Assembly: GCF_000425485.1 (NCBI RefSeq)
Contig: NZ_KE384386.1
Coordinates: 1 to 64,000 of the forward strand
DNA from: Flavobacterium tegetincola DSM 22377
GTDB taxonomy: Bacteria > Bacteroidota > Bacteroidia > Flavobacteriales > Flavobacteriaceae
DNA length: 64,000 bases
Reading direction: 5' to 3'
Shown here: in pieces, positions 36,011 through 44,657 of the stretch
How positions within the stretch are numbered: the stretch's first letter is position 1
Layout of the letters: every line of letters starts with the position of its first letter
Translations under genes and position numbers: made by a program
Notes under the pieces: model-generated
What the model saw: the letters and a program-made list of their open reading frames with translations, nothing else
Told to the model about the DNA's origin: nothing
The model's database searches: none

Positions 36011-36967
36011 ATGAAAGTATTAGCTAACGATGGGATTTCACCAAGCGGAATCAAACTTTTAGAATCAAATGGATTTGAAGTAATTACTACAAAAGTAGCG
36101 CAAGAGCAAGTCGCTTCTTACATCAACAAAAATGATATTGATGTGTTACTTGTGCGAAGTGCCACAAAAGTAAACAAAGAGATAATAGATCATTGTCCAT
36201 CGCTAAAAGTCATTGGTCGTGGTGGCGTAGGAATGGATAATATTGAGGTTGATTATGCTCGTTCTCAAGGAAAAAATGTCATCAGTACTCCTGCATCTTC
36301 TTCCGAATCGGTTGCAGAATTAGTGTTTGCACACTTATTTTCTGGTGTTCGTTTTTTGCACGATGCCAATAGAACCATGCCATTGGAAGGTGATTCTAAT
36401 TTTAATGGTTTGAAAAAAGCATATGCAAATGGAATTGAATTGCGTGGAAAAACACTTGGCATCATCGGATTTGGTCGAATTGGAAGAGAAGTAGCCCGAA
36501 TCGGTTTAGGATTGGGAATGCGCGTTATTGCTGCAGATAAATTTATTGGCTATGCGGAAATTAAAGTAGATTTTTACAACGGCCAATTTATAAATGTCAA
36601 AATTGATACCGAACCTATAGAAGATGTTTTAAAACATGCTGATTTTATTACACTTCACGTTCCAGCTCAAGAAAATGGCTACGTCATTGATGAGCCAGAA
36701 TTTGATTTAATGAAAAAAAATGTAGGAATTATTAATGCTTCTCGAGGCGGTATTATTAATGAAGTCGCTTTGTTAAAAGCGCTTGATAGTGAAAAAGTGC
36801 TATTTGCTGGATTAGATGTTTTTGAAGAAGAACCAACTCCAGCTGTACAAGTACTTATGCACCCAAAAGTTTCGTTAACACCTCATATTGGAGCTGCTAC
36901 AATGGAAGCACAAGACCGCATCGGAATTGAACTTGCTGAGCAAATTATAGGTCTTTTAAAATCATAA
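36011..36967 (+). CDS. serA: D-3-phosphoglycerate dehydrogenase
   Basis: This 318-residue enzyme of the D-isomer 2-hydroxyacid dehydrogenase family has the NAD-binding loop LGIIGFGRIGREVARIGLG at about 150-168, the substrate-binding VIGRGGVGMDNI, and the catalytic Arg/Glu/His region (NASRGGIINE, then LTPHIGAAT). The short form without ACT domain is common in Bacteroidetes. Placed after serC, it supplies 3-phosphohydroxypyruvate from 3-phosphoglycerate, the first step of serine synthesis. The operon context makes the substrate assignment strong. Confidence 0.92.
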   Translation: MKVLANDGISPSGIKLLESNGFEVITTKVAQEQVASYINKNDIDVLLVRSATKVNKEIIDHCPSLKVIGRGGVGMDNIEVDYARSQGKNVISTPASSSESVAELVFAHLFSGVRFLHDANRTMPLEGDSNFNGLKKAYANGIELRGKTLGIIGFGRIGREVARIGLGLGMRVIAADKFIGYAEIKVDFYNGQFINVKIDTEPIEDVLKHADFITLHVPAQENGYVIDEPEFDLMKKNVGIINASRGGIINEVALLKALDSEKVLFAGLDVFEEEPTPAVQVLMHPKVSLTPHIGAATMEAQDRIGIELAEQIIGLLKS

Positions 36968-36980
36968 ATTTTAGAATCCA

Positions 36981-37026
36981 TTTGCAATGAATTGCAAAGC
37001 CAAATGTAAGAGTTTGGCTTTTTTTG
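36981..37026 (+). terminator. serC-serA terminator with nested inverted repeat
   Basis: A perfect palindrome TTTGCAAT-GA-ATTGCAAA (36981-36998) overlaps the stem AAGCCAAA / TTTGGCTT (36997-37020) with a T-tract. The two hairpins cannot both form fully, but the second is a standard terminator. Confidence 0.75.
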
Positions 37027-37091
37027 TTAAATGACATCAAATGAGATGCAAAAGCAGTCAAAAATTTGTATTTTTATGCAAATTCAATGTT

Positions 37092-37508
37092 ATGAAAAAA
37101 TATTACTTATTTGCGCTCGTGCTCCTTGTCGTTTTTGCATGTGTACCTAAAAAAAACACGTCGTTTAATTCAGCAACAGGTACTAATGATACCATTCGGA
37201 TTGCAAATGAGGAATTGGAATATGAAGTAATAATCATTGATCCTGGATTTAATTCTTGGTTGGCAACTTACGGCAAAAGCAGAAATTTTTACAGCCAAGA
37301 CTATATGGAGCAACGAAATCGGGTTTGGGTTTCGCAGTGGAATCAAAATGTAATTTCCGGACCTTATACGCATTTATTTGAAATGAGTATCGATTACAAT
37401 AATAACACGGATTACGGATATGAAGTAAACTATTTGATCTACAATTATTTGACTTATTTTCAACTTACGAATAACATCCAATTGGGCGGTTTCAAAGCCC
37501 GATTGTAA
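37092..37508 (+). CDS. DUF6146 family lipoprotein
   Basis: The protein is 138 residues from the ATG at 37092, with a lipoprotein signal (MKKYYLFALVLLVVFAC; cysteine at about 17). The mature part has EYEVIIIDPGFNSWLAT and YSQDYMEQRNRVWVSQWN, the hallmark of DUF6146, a Bacteroidetes envelope family without known function. A longer frame from 37041 would bury the lipobox, so the shorter start is chosen. Confidence 0.8.
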   Translation: MKKYYLFALVLLVVFACVPKKNTSFNSATGTNDTIRIANEELEYEVIIIDPGFNSWLATYGKSRNFYSQDYMEQRNRVWVSQWNQNVISGPYTHLFEMSIDYNNNTDYGYEVNYLIYNYLTYFQLTNNIQLGGFKARL

Positions 37509-37538
37509 AAAGCCTTTTTTACCTATTTCTATTTCCAA

Positions 37539-37853
37539 ATGAATAAGCTCAAGACCCGATGGGGAATAACCTCTAATTTTCAGCTCGCGATTATTTTTGT
37601 TGTCTTTGCAATAAATGGTTCATTGTCTGCCAAAATATCATCATTTTTTCTGGATGAAATGGGAATAACAAAAGATAATACAAACCTACTTTTATACTAC
37701 GTTATATTACTTGTTCTAGTGCTTCCACTCTACCCTTTTATGCTAATGTTTTTTGGATGGCTCTTTGGTCAATCTTCCTTTTTTACACCATTTGCAAAGA
37801 GAATGATTCGCAGTATGAAAATGGGATTTCTGTTACCAAAAGAAAAAAGCTAG
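37539..37853 (+). CDS. DUF6787 family membrane protein
   Basis: This 104-residue protein has two transmembrane helices (about 14-32 and 50-75) around KDNTNLLLYYVILLVLVLP, starting MNKLKTRWGITSNFQ. It matches the small Bacteroidetes family DUF6787, sometimes mislabelled diacylglyceryl transferase. No catalytic residues are recognisable. It sits 30 bases after the DUF6146 lipoprotein gene, likely in one transcript, and ends inside a bidirectional terminator. Confidence 0.75.
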   Translation: MNKLKTRWGITSNFQLAIIFVVFAINGSLSAKISSFFLDEMGITKDNTNLLLYYVILLVLVLPLYPFMLMFFGWLFGQSSFFTPFAKRMIRSMKMGFLLPKEKS

Positions 37854-37873
37854 AATTTCTTCTAGCTCTTTTT
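37846..37873. terminator. Bidirectional terminator overlapping two stop codons
   Basis: The stem AGCTAGAA / TTCTAGCT with loop TTTC (37848-37867) is flanked by A-run and T-run. It contains the stop codon of the plus-strand DUF6787 gene and the stop of the minus-strand gene, an economical convergent arrangement. Confidence 0.85.
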
Positions 37874-38152
37874 GATAAAATAAGTATAAAACCACATTAG
37901 GGTAAATGATGGTACAATATCTGTAGCTGGAAGAATTTCTTCAATAAAAGAAACTACACCTGCTACTTTACCCATCGTTCCTTTGTACATCCAAACCATG
38001 ATGATGCCAGATATTGGTGCCCAAACCACATCAGCAAACTCGCCAATGAATGGAATTGAAAAAGACATCATCCCTATGGCATCAAATAAGAGACTTAAAA
38101 AAAAATCCCTCGTTTTGTTTCCCTGTTTAGAAGGTTGATCAATTTGTTTCAT
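37862..38152 (-). CDS. Small membrane protein, hypothetical
   Basis: This 96-residue protein has two or three hydrophobic segments (about 19-35, 44-56, 72-92) and a short hydrophilic N-terminus (MKQIDQPSKQGNKTRDFF). Motifs such as PFIGEFADVVWAPISG and VEEILP-like FIEEILPATDIVPS suggest a conserved small inner-membrane family in Flavobacteria. The function is unknown. It converges with DUF6787 through a shared terminator and lies 39 bases downstream of msrA, possibly cotranscribed. Confidence 0.65.
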   Translation of the reverse strand: MKQIDQPSKQGNKTRDFFLSLLFDAIGMMSFSIPFIGEFADVVWAPISGIIMVWMYKGTMGKVAGVVSFIEEILPATDIVPSFTLMWFYTYFIKKS

Positions 38153-38191
38153 AATGAATTTAAAACAAAAACAATGCCTAAATTTTCTGGC

Positions 38192-38767
38192 TTACTTTTT
38201 CAGTTTATCTTGAAAATAGGCTTTAAGTTTGTCCATTTTTGGTGTAATCACATAGGTACAATACGATTGATCGGAATTCCGGTTGTAGTAATTTTTATGG
38301 TAATCTTCAGCTACATAAAATGTTGATGCTTGAGAAGTTGCTGTTACTATCGGTTTGCCAAAAGCATTTTCACTGTTCAAAAATGAGATGAATTCCTCCG
38401 TAATTTGCTTTTGTTCATCAGTGTGGTAAAAAACTTCACTTCTATATTGCGTTCCCACATCCGCTCCTTGGCGGTTCAAAGTAGTAGGATCATGTGTGGC
38501 GAAAAACACTTCCAACAATTCTCCATAACTTATTAAATTTGAATCAAAAACAATCTCAATTGCTTCTGCATGACCCGTTCTTCCTGTGGTGACTTCTTGA
38601 TAAGTAGGATTTGATACTTCTCCGCCAATGTAACCAGGCGAAACGGATTGAACTCCTTCAATTTTTAAAAAAACCGCTTCGGTACACCAAAAACAACCGC
38701 CGGCAAAAGTGGCAATCTCTAAATTATCTTGTTTTTGAAACTCATTCGCTGCATTAAATGCTGTCAT
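38192..38767 (-). CDS. msrA: Peptide-methionine (S)-S-oxide reductase
   Basis: MsrA repairs oxidised methionine in proteins and free methionine sulfoxide. The 191-residue protein has the catalytic GCFWCTEAVF near residue 25, with the Cys nucleophile, then GYIGGEVSNPTYQEV, TGRTGHAEA and HDPTTLNRQGADVGTQYRS, the substrate pocket. From the end, AEDYHKNYY fits the family. The frame extends 16 codons upstream to 38815, but MTAFNAAN at 38767 gives the usual short N-terminus. It may protect cells under oxidative stress together with bacillithiol. Confidence 0.92.
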   Translation of the reverse strand: MTAFNAANEFQKQDNLEIATFAGGCFWCTEAVFLKIEGVQSVSPGYIGGEVSNPTYQEVTTGRTGHAEAIEIVFDSNLISYGELLEVFFATHDPTTLNRQGADVGTQYRSEVFYHTDEQKQITEEFISFLNSENAFGKPIVTATSQASTFYVAEDYHKNYYNRNSDQSYCTYVITPKMDKLKAYFQDKLKK

Positions 38768-39060
38768 ATATTTTTTATTTAGATTGACGTACGTTAATGT
38801 AGTACGCCAATACAATTGCTACTAATTTATTCGTGTACAAATCGTCCTTTTATTATCAAAAAGCGTTTGCATATGGTTTTAAAATCACTTGAAAATGATT
38901 ACAAATGCCGAAAACCATCTTATAATTGTTGAACAAAATTAACTATTTACTAAACAGAAATAGGTTGCATTAACGCAATTTTATAATATCGCTTGCAAAG
39001 AAAAAAAGGGTATAGATCTAGTTTTCCAAAAAACTTTGTTACTTTGTAAAAAAATAAATT

Positions 39061-39723
39061 ATGATTGAGGCAGTCAATATTCAGAAGCATTATGATGACT
39101 TGCAAGTACTAAAAGGAGTGTACTTGCATATCAAAAAAGGTGAAATTGTTTCTATTGTAGGTGCTTCAGGCGCTGGAAAAACCACATTACTTCAAATTTT
39201 GGGCACATTGGATGTTCCTTCAGCCGCTTCATTGACCTCCTTAATTATAAACGGTCAAAACGTACTCGAAATTTCAGACAAAGCACTTTCTAAATTTAGA
39301 AATCTTAATTTGGGATTCATATTCCAGTTTCACCAATTGTTGCCAGAATTTACAGCAATGGAAAATGTATGCATTCCTGCATTTATTGCTAAGAAAGATA
39401 AAAAAGAAACAGAGCAAGAAGCCATTCGGTTATTGGAATATTTAGGTTTAGGTCATCGCATCAACCACAAGCCAAGTGAACTTTCTGGTGGCGAACAACA
39501 GCGTGTGGCTGTTGCAAGAGCTTTAATAAACAAACCTGCCATCATTTTTGCAGATGAACCTTCAGGAAATTTGGACACCGTTTCTGCAGAAAATTTGCAC
39601 CAATTGTTTTTTGATTTACGAGATGAGTTTGGACAAACTTTTGTCATCGTGACGCACAACGAAGATTTTGCAAATATGGCCGATCGGAAATTAGTAATGG
39701 TGGACGGATTAATCGCTCAGTAA
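39061..39723 (+). CDS. LolD/MacB-type ABC transporter ATP-binding protein
   Basis: This 220-residue ABC ATPase has Walker [10 protein letters not shown] at 33-41, Q-loop [18 protein letters not shown], signature [15 protein letters not shown] and Walker [14 protein letters not shown]. The short FTAMENV/NLDT pattern puts it with LolD and MacB-like extruders that release lipoproteins or substrates from the inner membrane. No permease gene is adjacent, so it may work with a distant LolCE-type partner. The next gene starts one base after its stop codon. Confidence 0.85.
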   Translation: MIEAVNIQKHYDDLQVLKGVYLHIKKGEIVSIVGASGAGKTTLLQILGTLDVPSAASLTSLIINGQNVLEISDKALSKFRNLNLGFIFQFHQLLPEFTAMENVCIPAFIAKKDKKETEQEAIRLLEYLGLGHRINHKPSELSGGEQQRVAVARALINKPAIIFADEPSGNLDTVSAENLHQLFFDLRDEFGQTFVIVTHNEDFANMADRKLVMVDGLIAQ

Positions 39724-39724
39724 G

Positions 39725-41425
39725 ATGTTTTTAATTTTTTTATCATGGATTTATATTGTCTTTACGTCCGTAAATTGTGGCGTATGGACGGAAAAAATTC
39801 TTGGTTTAAAAAATAGAAATACAGTTGTAACTTCAATTTTAGGGCTTTTTTCAATCACACTAATCGCAAGTATTTGGGCTGTTTTTGGACGAATAAATAT
39901 AGAATTTCATGTAGTTTTATTACTTTTTAATTTAGTCATTTATTACAAATTCAGAAGGGCGATTAATACATCTTACAATTTATTTTGGCAGCACATTTTG
40001 GCATTATCAGGAGCGTTACAAACATTTTTAGTGCTAATTACTTTATTGATCTTAGCTCAATGCAGCACACTTCCTTATGTAATTGATAACGAATCGTATT
40101 ACATTCAAACCATTAAATGGTTAAATGAATATGGTTTTGTAAAAGGTTTGGCAAATTTACACCTCTATTTAGGTCAATTCAGCGGATGGCACATCACTCA
40201 AAGTGTTTTCAATCTTTCTTTTTTATATCCAAATTTTAATGACTTGAGTGGCTATTGTTTACTTTTAGGTGTACTTTTTTCAATAGAAAAACTGCAGCTT
40301 TACTATAAAAACAGAACACTTATTTTCCTCATTACAGGAGTATTTACATTTGGTAGTATTTATTACTTTCAGTTCATTAGCGCTCCATCACCCGATATTG
40401 CTATATACGTTTTGACGTTCATAATTTTATTTTATTTTATCGAAAATTACAAAAATTGTTCATCTGAAGTTTTTAATTTGATCGTCGCGTTAGTGCTCTT
40501 TATGCTGTATATTAAAAGCACTTCGATTGTTTTTGCGATTCTTCCACTGGTACTTTTTCTTCAGAATTTCAAAAATTTAATCAAAAATTTAATTATTCCG
40601 TCTCTACTAGCGGGAATTGTTTTAGTTCTTTTTATTACAAAAAACATGATTGTGAGTGGTTCGGTATTTTTTCCGTCAAAATTATTCGAGTCTTTCGCCG
40701 CCGACTACAGCATACCGAAGACAATTGAAAGTAACTATTATGATGCGATTCGCTATTTTGGATATCGTGTTAATGCAAATCAATTTCAGGAAATGTCTAC
40801 CATTGAATTGCTCATAAACTGGCTTTCAATGCCAAAATTAAATGGGGTATTTAATAAGATAGGCCTATCAATAATAGCAATTGTACCCTTTTTTATTTAT
40901 AAATACCAAAATAAAAAAAGTTTTTGGATCGTTTACTTACTAATGGTTTTTCAGATGGCGCTACTTTTTGCAACCTCGCCTCAGTACCGATTTTTCATGA
41001 ATTTTGTACTGTTTTTTAGCTTTTTTTGCTTCGTCTGTCTGATTCGTAATCAGAAAGTAATCATAACCCTTTTGTACTTCTCTTTAGTTCCAATTGGTTT
41101 CACTCTATTTATACCAATGCAATTATCGTATTTTACGTCTAATACTTTTATGTCAAAAACAAATACATTTCCATTAAAGGCACTTCTTTTTCCGCTTGAA
41201 AATACCAAATTAGGAAATGATTTTGAAGTTTTTGAACTTGGAAATTTAAAATATAATTCTCCCCTTGATAATGATTTTTTCTATGGAACGGGAAATGGAG
41301 CATTACCTTGCGTCAATAAAAAACAAATAGATTATTATCAAAGAAATTACGATATTATTCCGCAAATGCGAACAAATGATATTAAAGATGGATTCTATTC
41401 CAAAAATTTACTGAAAAATGAATAA
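39725..41425 (+). CDS. LIC_10190-like polytopic membrane protein
   Basis: This 566-residue protein has about twelve hydrophobic segments, including TM1 at 2-18. A conserved loop DNESYYIQTIKWLNEYGFVKG follows with GLANLHLYLGQFSGWH, which resembles the LIC_10190 family. That family looks like glycosyltransferase-C-type membrane enzymes but has no established activity. The C-terminal soluble stretch is short. It overlaps the truncated TIGR02757 gene by eight bases, so the ATPase, this gene and TIGR02757 formed one resident operon. Confidence 0.7.
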   Translation: MFLIFLSWIYIVFTSVNCGVWTEKILGLKNRNTVVTSILGLFSITLIASIWAVFGRINIEFHVVLLLFNLVIYYKFRRAINTSYNLFWQHILALSGALQTFLVLITLLILAQCSTLPYVIDNESYYIQTIKWLNEYGFVKGLANLHLYLGQFSGWHITQSVFNLSFLYPNFNDLSGYCLLLGVLFSIEKLQLYYKNRTLIFLITGVFTFGSIYYFQFISAPSPDIAIYVLTFIILFYFIENYKNCSSEVFNLIVALVLFMLYIKSTSIVFAILPLVLFLQNFKNLIKNLIIPSLLAGIVLVLFITKNMIVSGSVFFPSKLFESFAADYSIPKTIESNYYDAIRYFGYRVNANQFQEMSTIELLINWLSMPKLNGVFNKIGLSIIAIVPFFIYKYQNKKSFWIVYLLMVFQMALLFATSPQYRFFMNFVLFFSFFCFVCLIRNQKVIITLLYFSLVPIGFTLFIPMQLSYFTSNTFMSKTNTFPLKALLFPLENTKLGNDFEVFELGNLKYNSPLDNDFFYGTGNGALPCVNKKQIDYYQRNYDIIPQMRTNDIKDGFYSKNLLKNE

Positions 41426-41924
41426 ATCTGAACTTAAAGATTTTTTGGACGAAAAAGTTATTTTTTACAATAATCCCACGTTCATTGAAACTGATCCGAT
41501 ACAAATTCCCCATCGATTTTCTAGAAAAGAGGATATTGAAATTGCTGGTTTTTTAAGCGCCACTATTGCATGGGGAAATCGAACAATGATTATCCGAAAC
41601 GCATCAAAAATGATGGACTTAATGGGTAATTCTCCCTATGATTTTGTGATGTCGCATACACCGGAGCAGTTGGAACGATTTGACGATTTTGTGCATCGTA
41701 CCTTTAATGCAGCAGATGTCAAAATGTTTATGCTTGGATTAAGACATATTTACAAAAATCACAACGGTTTAGAAGGTGTTTTTCAAAAAGTGGAAAATAA
41801 CTCGCTACAGCAAAACATAAGTGAATTTAAAAAGAAGTTTTTTGAAATTGAGCACGAAAAGCGTACACAAAAACACATCTCCGATCCGTTAAATAATTCG
41901 GCAGCAAAACGGATCAATATGTAA
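41418..41924 (+). pseudogene. TIGR02757 family protein, C-terminally truncated copy
   Basis: The 168 residues match the N-terminal two thirds of the full-length gene at 42007-42774: KEDIEIAGFLSATIAWGNRTM, SPYDFVM, VHRTFN, GLRHIYKNHNGLEGVFQ. It stops right after AAKRINM, where the intact copy continues RLNMYLRWMIRQD. The first eight bases overlap the upstream membrane gene, so this is the resident copy. The conserved C-terminal region (PLDVHSGNVARKLGL in the other copy) is lost, so it is probably inactive. The function of the family is unknown. Confidence 0.8.
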
Positions 41925-41964
41925 GTACGGGTAATTAAGGTAGTATAAAAAAAATTTATTACGT

Positions 41965-41972
41965 TATCTTTG
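41965..41972 (+). promoter_or_regulatory. -7 promoter element (TATCTTTG) of intact TIGR02757 gene
   Basis: TATCTTTG is an exact -7 match 35 bases before the ATG at 42007, with no clear -33. A separate promoter for this copy, which the truncated resident copy does not need, suggests the intact gene arrived as an independent unit. Confidence 0.55.
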
Positions 41973-42006
41973 TCAGGAATATTTTGCTCTAAATTTAAAG
42001 AAAAAG

Positions 42007-42774
42007 ATGGTTATCCCTAAAGACGAATTAAAGGAATTTCTTGAATCAAAAGTAATTCAGTACAATACTGTAGCATTCATTGAGCCAGACCCAGTTAGTG
42101 TTCCTCATAGATACTCTTTAAAAGAAGACATTGAAATTGCTGGATTTTTAAGTGCTACGATTGCGTGGGGAAACAGAACTATGATTACTAAAAACGGACA
42201 TCGAATGATGGATTTGATGGGTAGTTCACCGTATGATTTTGTCATGAATCATCAGGAATATCATTTAGAACGGTTAGAGGGTTTCGTCCATCGAACATTT
42301 AATTCCGATGATTTTAAACATTTCATCACCGCTTTAAAACATATCTATATTAATCATGAAGGACTAGAAGGAATTTTTCAAAAGTATCAGACAGAAGATT
42401 CTTTACAGCCAGCTATTTTTGAATTGCATCAAGCGTTCTTTGAGATTCCGCATGAGAATAGAAGTCGGAAACATGTTGCAAATCCCAGTAAAGGTTCCGT
42501 TTCGAAGAGACTGAATATGTACTTAAGGTGGATGATTAGGCAAGATAATTCAGGTGTTGATTTTGGAATTTGGAACATTAATCCATCCAAACTATCGTGT
42601 CCTCTAGATGTTCACAGTGGAAATGTTGCTCGGAAACTTGGATTGATAAATCGCAAGCAGAATGACGTAAAAGCTTTAACTGAACTAGATAATAATTTAA
42701 GAGCTCTTGATGTCAATGACCCAGTCAAATATGATTTTGCATTATTTGGTTTAGGAATATTTGAAGGATTCTAA
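42007..42774 (+). CDS. TIGR02757 family protein, full length
   Basis: This 255-residue protein covers the whole TIGR02757 family: HRYSLKEDIEIAGFLSATIA, SPYDFVMNHQ, HRTFNSDDFK, KRLNMYLRWMIRQDNSGVDF, CPLDVHSGNVARKLGL, RKQNDVKALTELD and DPVKYDFALFGLG. The family may act on nucleic acid, since the C-terminal PLD.H..RVARKLGL resembles a helix-hairpin-helix-like region, but no activity is established. It clearly differs from the truncated copy by many substitutions along the shared part, so it is not a recent tandem duplicate. Confidence 0.85.
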   Translation: MVIPKDELKEFLESKVIQYNTVAFIEPDPVSVPHRYSLKEDIEIAGFLSATIAWGNRTMITKNGHRMMDLMGSSPYDFVMNHQEYHLERLEGFVHRTFNSDDFKHFITALKHIYINHEGLEGIFQKYQTEDSLQPAIFELHQAFFEIPHENRSRKHVANPSKGSVSKRLNMYLRWMIRQDNSGVDFGIWNINPSKLSCPLDVHSGNVARKLGLINRKQNDVKALTELDNNLRALDVNDPVKYDFALFGLGIFEGF

Positions 42775-42797
42775 TAAGATGACTTATTTTTTTTTAG
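42771..42797 (+). terminator. Terminator after intact TIGR02757 gene
   Basis: The stem AATAAG / CTTATT with loop ATGA (42773-42788) is followed by a run of T. It overlaps the stop codon. Confidence 0.75.
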
Positions 42798-42856
42798 TAA
42801 AAAAATTCCCAGGAAAATTTTTGAACGTCTCATCATACCCCCATATACGAACCAAA

Positions 42857-42915
42857 ACCACCCCCTCCCATGGGGTGGGTAACGGGGGGAAGGACTCCAC
42901 GGGGGGAAGGGTTGG
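42857..42915. other. G-rich tract with palindrome and possible G-quadruplex
   Basis: In an AT-rich genome this stretch stands out. CCACCCC / GGGGTGG forms an inverted repeat around CTCCCAT, followed by two copies of ACGGGGGGAAGG separated by ACTCC. Five G-runs of three to six bases occur within about 45 bases. No gene spans it. It lies between the terminator of the TIGR02757 gene and the end of the recombinase operon. Confidence 0.7.
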
Positions 42916-42923
42916 TAGCTAAA

Positions 42924-43223
42924 TTAGTTTAAACAGAAATTTAAATCTGGCTTAAACTTTTGCTCTGGTCTATGGAACTGAACAATTAGCGAAACCTTTC
43001 CTTTCTCTGAAAGAAGAAAATAGTTATATACACAAATGTGTCTCTCGAATTGTCGATGTAAACGTCTTACATCAGCCTTTCTATTAACGTCAATATAAAA
43101 ATTTATCATTATTTCATCAGGACAATTAGGACGACTATTATGTGTAGCGAAAACTTCGAAGCTTCGACAATTGTACAGCACCATTAGTGTTTTATAAATC
43201 TTAAAAATGTTTATGTTTCCCAT
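42924..43223 (-). CDS. Hypothetical protein cotranscribed with serine recombinase
   Basis: This 99-residue protein starts three bases after the recombinase stop codon, so it is translated from the same message. It is basic and aromatic-rich (MGNINIFKIYKTLMVLYN; INFYIDVNRKADVRRLHRQF; VSLIVQFHRPEQKF). No known motif was recognised; it could be a recombination accessory factor or simply cargo. The stop codon is just beside the G-rich tract. Confidence 0.55.
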   Translation of the reverse strand: MGNINIFKIYKTLMVLYNCRSFEVFATHNSRPNCPDEIMINFYIDVNRKADVRRLHRQFERHICVYNYFLLSEKGKVSLIVQFHRPEQKFKPDLNFCLN

Positions 43224-43226
43224 TGA

Positions 43227-43853
43227 TTATATCATTTTACGGTTAGACATTACTTTTTTTACCTTAATAATAGTTGCTGATGATGCTCCAGTAATTTCAG
43301 AAACTTCACGAATCGTTAGTCCTTTGACAAGTTTCTTCTGAATGGTTTGGTGTCGCTGCAATAACTTTTCATCGGACTGTGTGCTTCCAAGCTTTCTTCC
43401 AGTGAACTTCCCTAATGCTTTTCCTATTGCAACACCTTCAGCGGTTCTAATCTTGATTCGGTTACGCTCCATTTCGCCAATGCTAGCCATAACAGAAATG
43501 ACCAACTTGGCCATTGGATTTTCTTCACCGTTATCCAATAGCGTAGTGAATCCTTCTTTGAGAGATTTCAAATTTATTCCGTTTTTTGTAAATGTTTCGA
43601 TGGTGTTTAGAATATCTAAAAGATTTCTCCCAAGACGGTCAATTGAATCAACGATGACCATACCACATTCTTTAGCATCCGTCATCTCGTCAAACATTCG
43701 ATTTGCCTCTGGTCTTTCAAAGAAGGGAACGTTTCCTTGAATCTTTTCCACAAATACATTTTTGACATCGTAGCCAACATGATTTTTGAAGTTTTCTAGT
43801 TGTCGACTTGAATTTTGTTGGGCCGTTGAAATTCGAGAGTAGAAGTAATACAT
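43227..43853 (-). CDS. Small serine recombinase (resolvase/invertase family)
   Basis: This 208-residue serine recombinase has the catalytic serine in YSRISTAQQ (S9). IVDSIDRLGRN and NGINLKSLKEG follow with the conserved active-site arginines, and then the long E-helix region MASIGEMERNRIKIRTAEGV. The C-terminal helix-turn-helix (VKGLTIREVSEITGASSATI) binds DNA. At about 200 residues it belongs to the resolvase/invertase class, which acts on site pairs within one molecule, rather than the large serine integrases. An inverted repeat lies 25-128 bases from its start codon. Confidence 0.9.
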   Translation of the reverse strand: MYYFYSRISTAQQNSSRQLENFKNHVGYDVKNVFVEKIQGNVPFFERPEANRMFDEMTDAKECGMVIVDSIDRLGRNLLDILNTIETFTKNGINLKSLKEGFTTLLDNGEENPMAKLVISVMASIGEMERNRIKIRTAEGVAIGKALGKFTGRKLGSTQSDEKLLQRHQTIQKKLVKGLTIREVSEITGASSATIIKVKKVMSNRKMI

Positions 43854-43877
43854 AGGATGGAAATTTAGATGATTATT

Positions 43878-43981
43878 GCTTTAGTTTTAGGCTCTCAATT
43901 TTAATGAAACATATCTACAGCTGTTATTGGGTTGGTTGATATTAAGGTGATTCATTATAAGGTTATAGTCTAAAACTAAAA
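43878..43981. repeat. Inverted repeat next to serine recombinase, candidate recombination sites
   Basis: GCTTTAGTTTTAGGCT (43878-43893) and the inverted GTTTTAGTTTTAGACT (read on the minus strand, 43967-43982) match at 14 of 16 positions and enclose about 73 bases. Their position between the recombinase start and the next divergent gene is where resolvase or invertase sites usually lie. The rest of the gap to 44090 is AT-rich without a gene. Confidence 0.55.
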
Positions 43982-44090
43982 CCTTTCACAAATATTCAAG
44001 ATATATTTTTCACGTGCAAGTAAATGTATTAATATCCTGGTTCACAAGTGTTTATTCTTTATTTTAGCTTTTTATCTATAAACACACAAA

Positions 44091-44492
44091 ATGGAAGACG
44101 CTACTACCATATCAAAAGACGGATATAAATTACACATATTGGGTCTTCAAGTTAGAGAAACTTACCTTGGCAATATTTTGGCTGGGCAGCCTAATTTAGA
44201 AGACAGACAAAATCTTTTAAAAGAACTGTGTTGTCCAAAAGAATGGCTAGCGAAAAAATGTATTTACAATGAAAACGATTTTGATTTAGATAAACCGTGG
44301 AGAAAATATACAGTTTGGATACTTGCGGAATGTTACGAAGAATTAAGTAATAGTGAGAATATATTAGCCTATAGTCAGCTGGCAGTTGCATTTACTTTAG
44401 ACAATATGTTGGACTATAACATCAAAGAACTAATTAATATTGGTTTTGATAATATTGATTGGGAGATGAACGCATACGAACTTCTGATATAG
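44091..44492 (+). CDS. Hypothetical protein in island
   Basis: This 133-residue acidic protein has no signal or membrane segment. Visible stretches are GQPNLEDRQNLLKELCCPKEW and YTVWILAECYEELSNSENI, with a cysteine pair at about 47-48. It may form alpha-helical bundles. No known family is recognised. It stands alone, divergent from the recombinase across 237 bases, and is part of the cargo between recombinase and BREX genes. Confidence 0.5.
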   Translation: MEDATTISKDGYKLHILGLQVRETYLGNILAGQPNLEDRQNLLKELCCPKEWLAKKCIYNENDFDLDKPWRKYTVWILAECYEELSNSENILAYSQLAVAFTLDNMLDYNIKELINIGFDNIDWEMNAYELLI

Positions 44493-44657
44493 TTTATGTT
44501 GTAGGCTTTTAACTGTAAATTGAACATTGCTTAAAAAGCTTTAACTTTCATATTAATTAGTAATAAATTGTATCTTGGTTACTCATTTCAACACTGGAAG
44601 AAAATAAGGTCAGTTGAAATGTGAGGCATTTGATATTTATCACTAAAAATAATTACG

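Noticed and set aside
43227..43853. Large serine integrase for the island
   Set aside because: At 208 residues it is the resolvase/invertase size class and lacks the large C-terminal region, so it is not assumed to have integrated the island.
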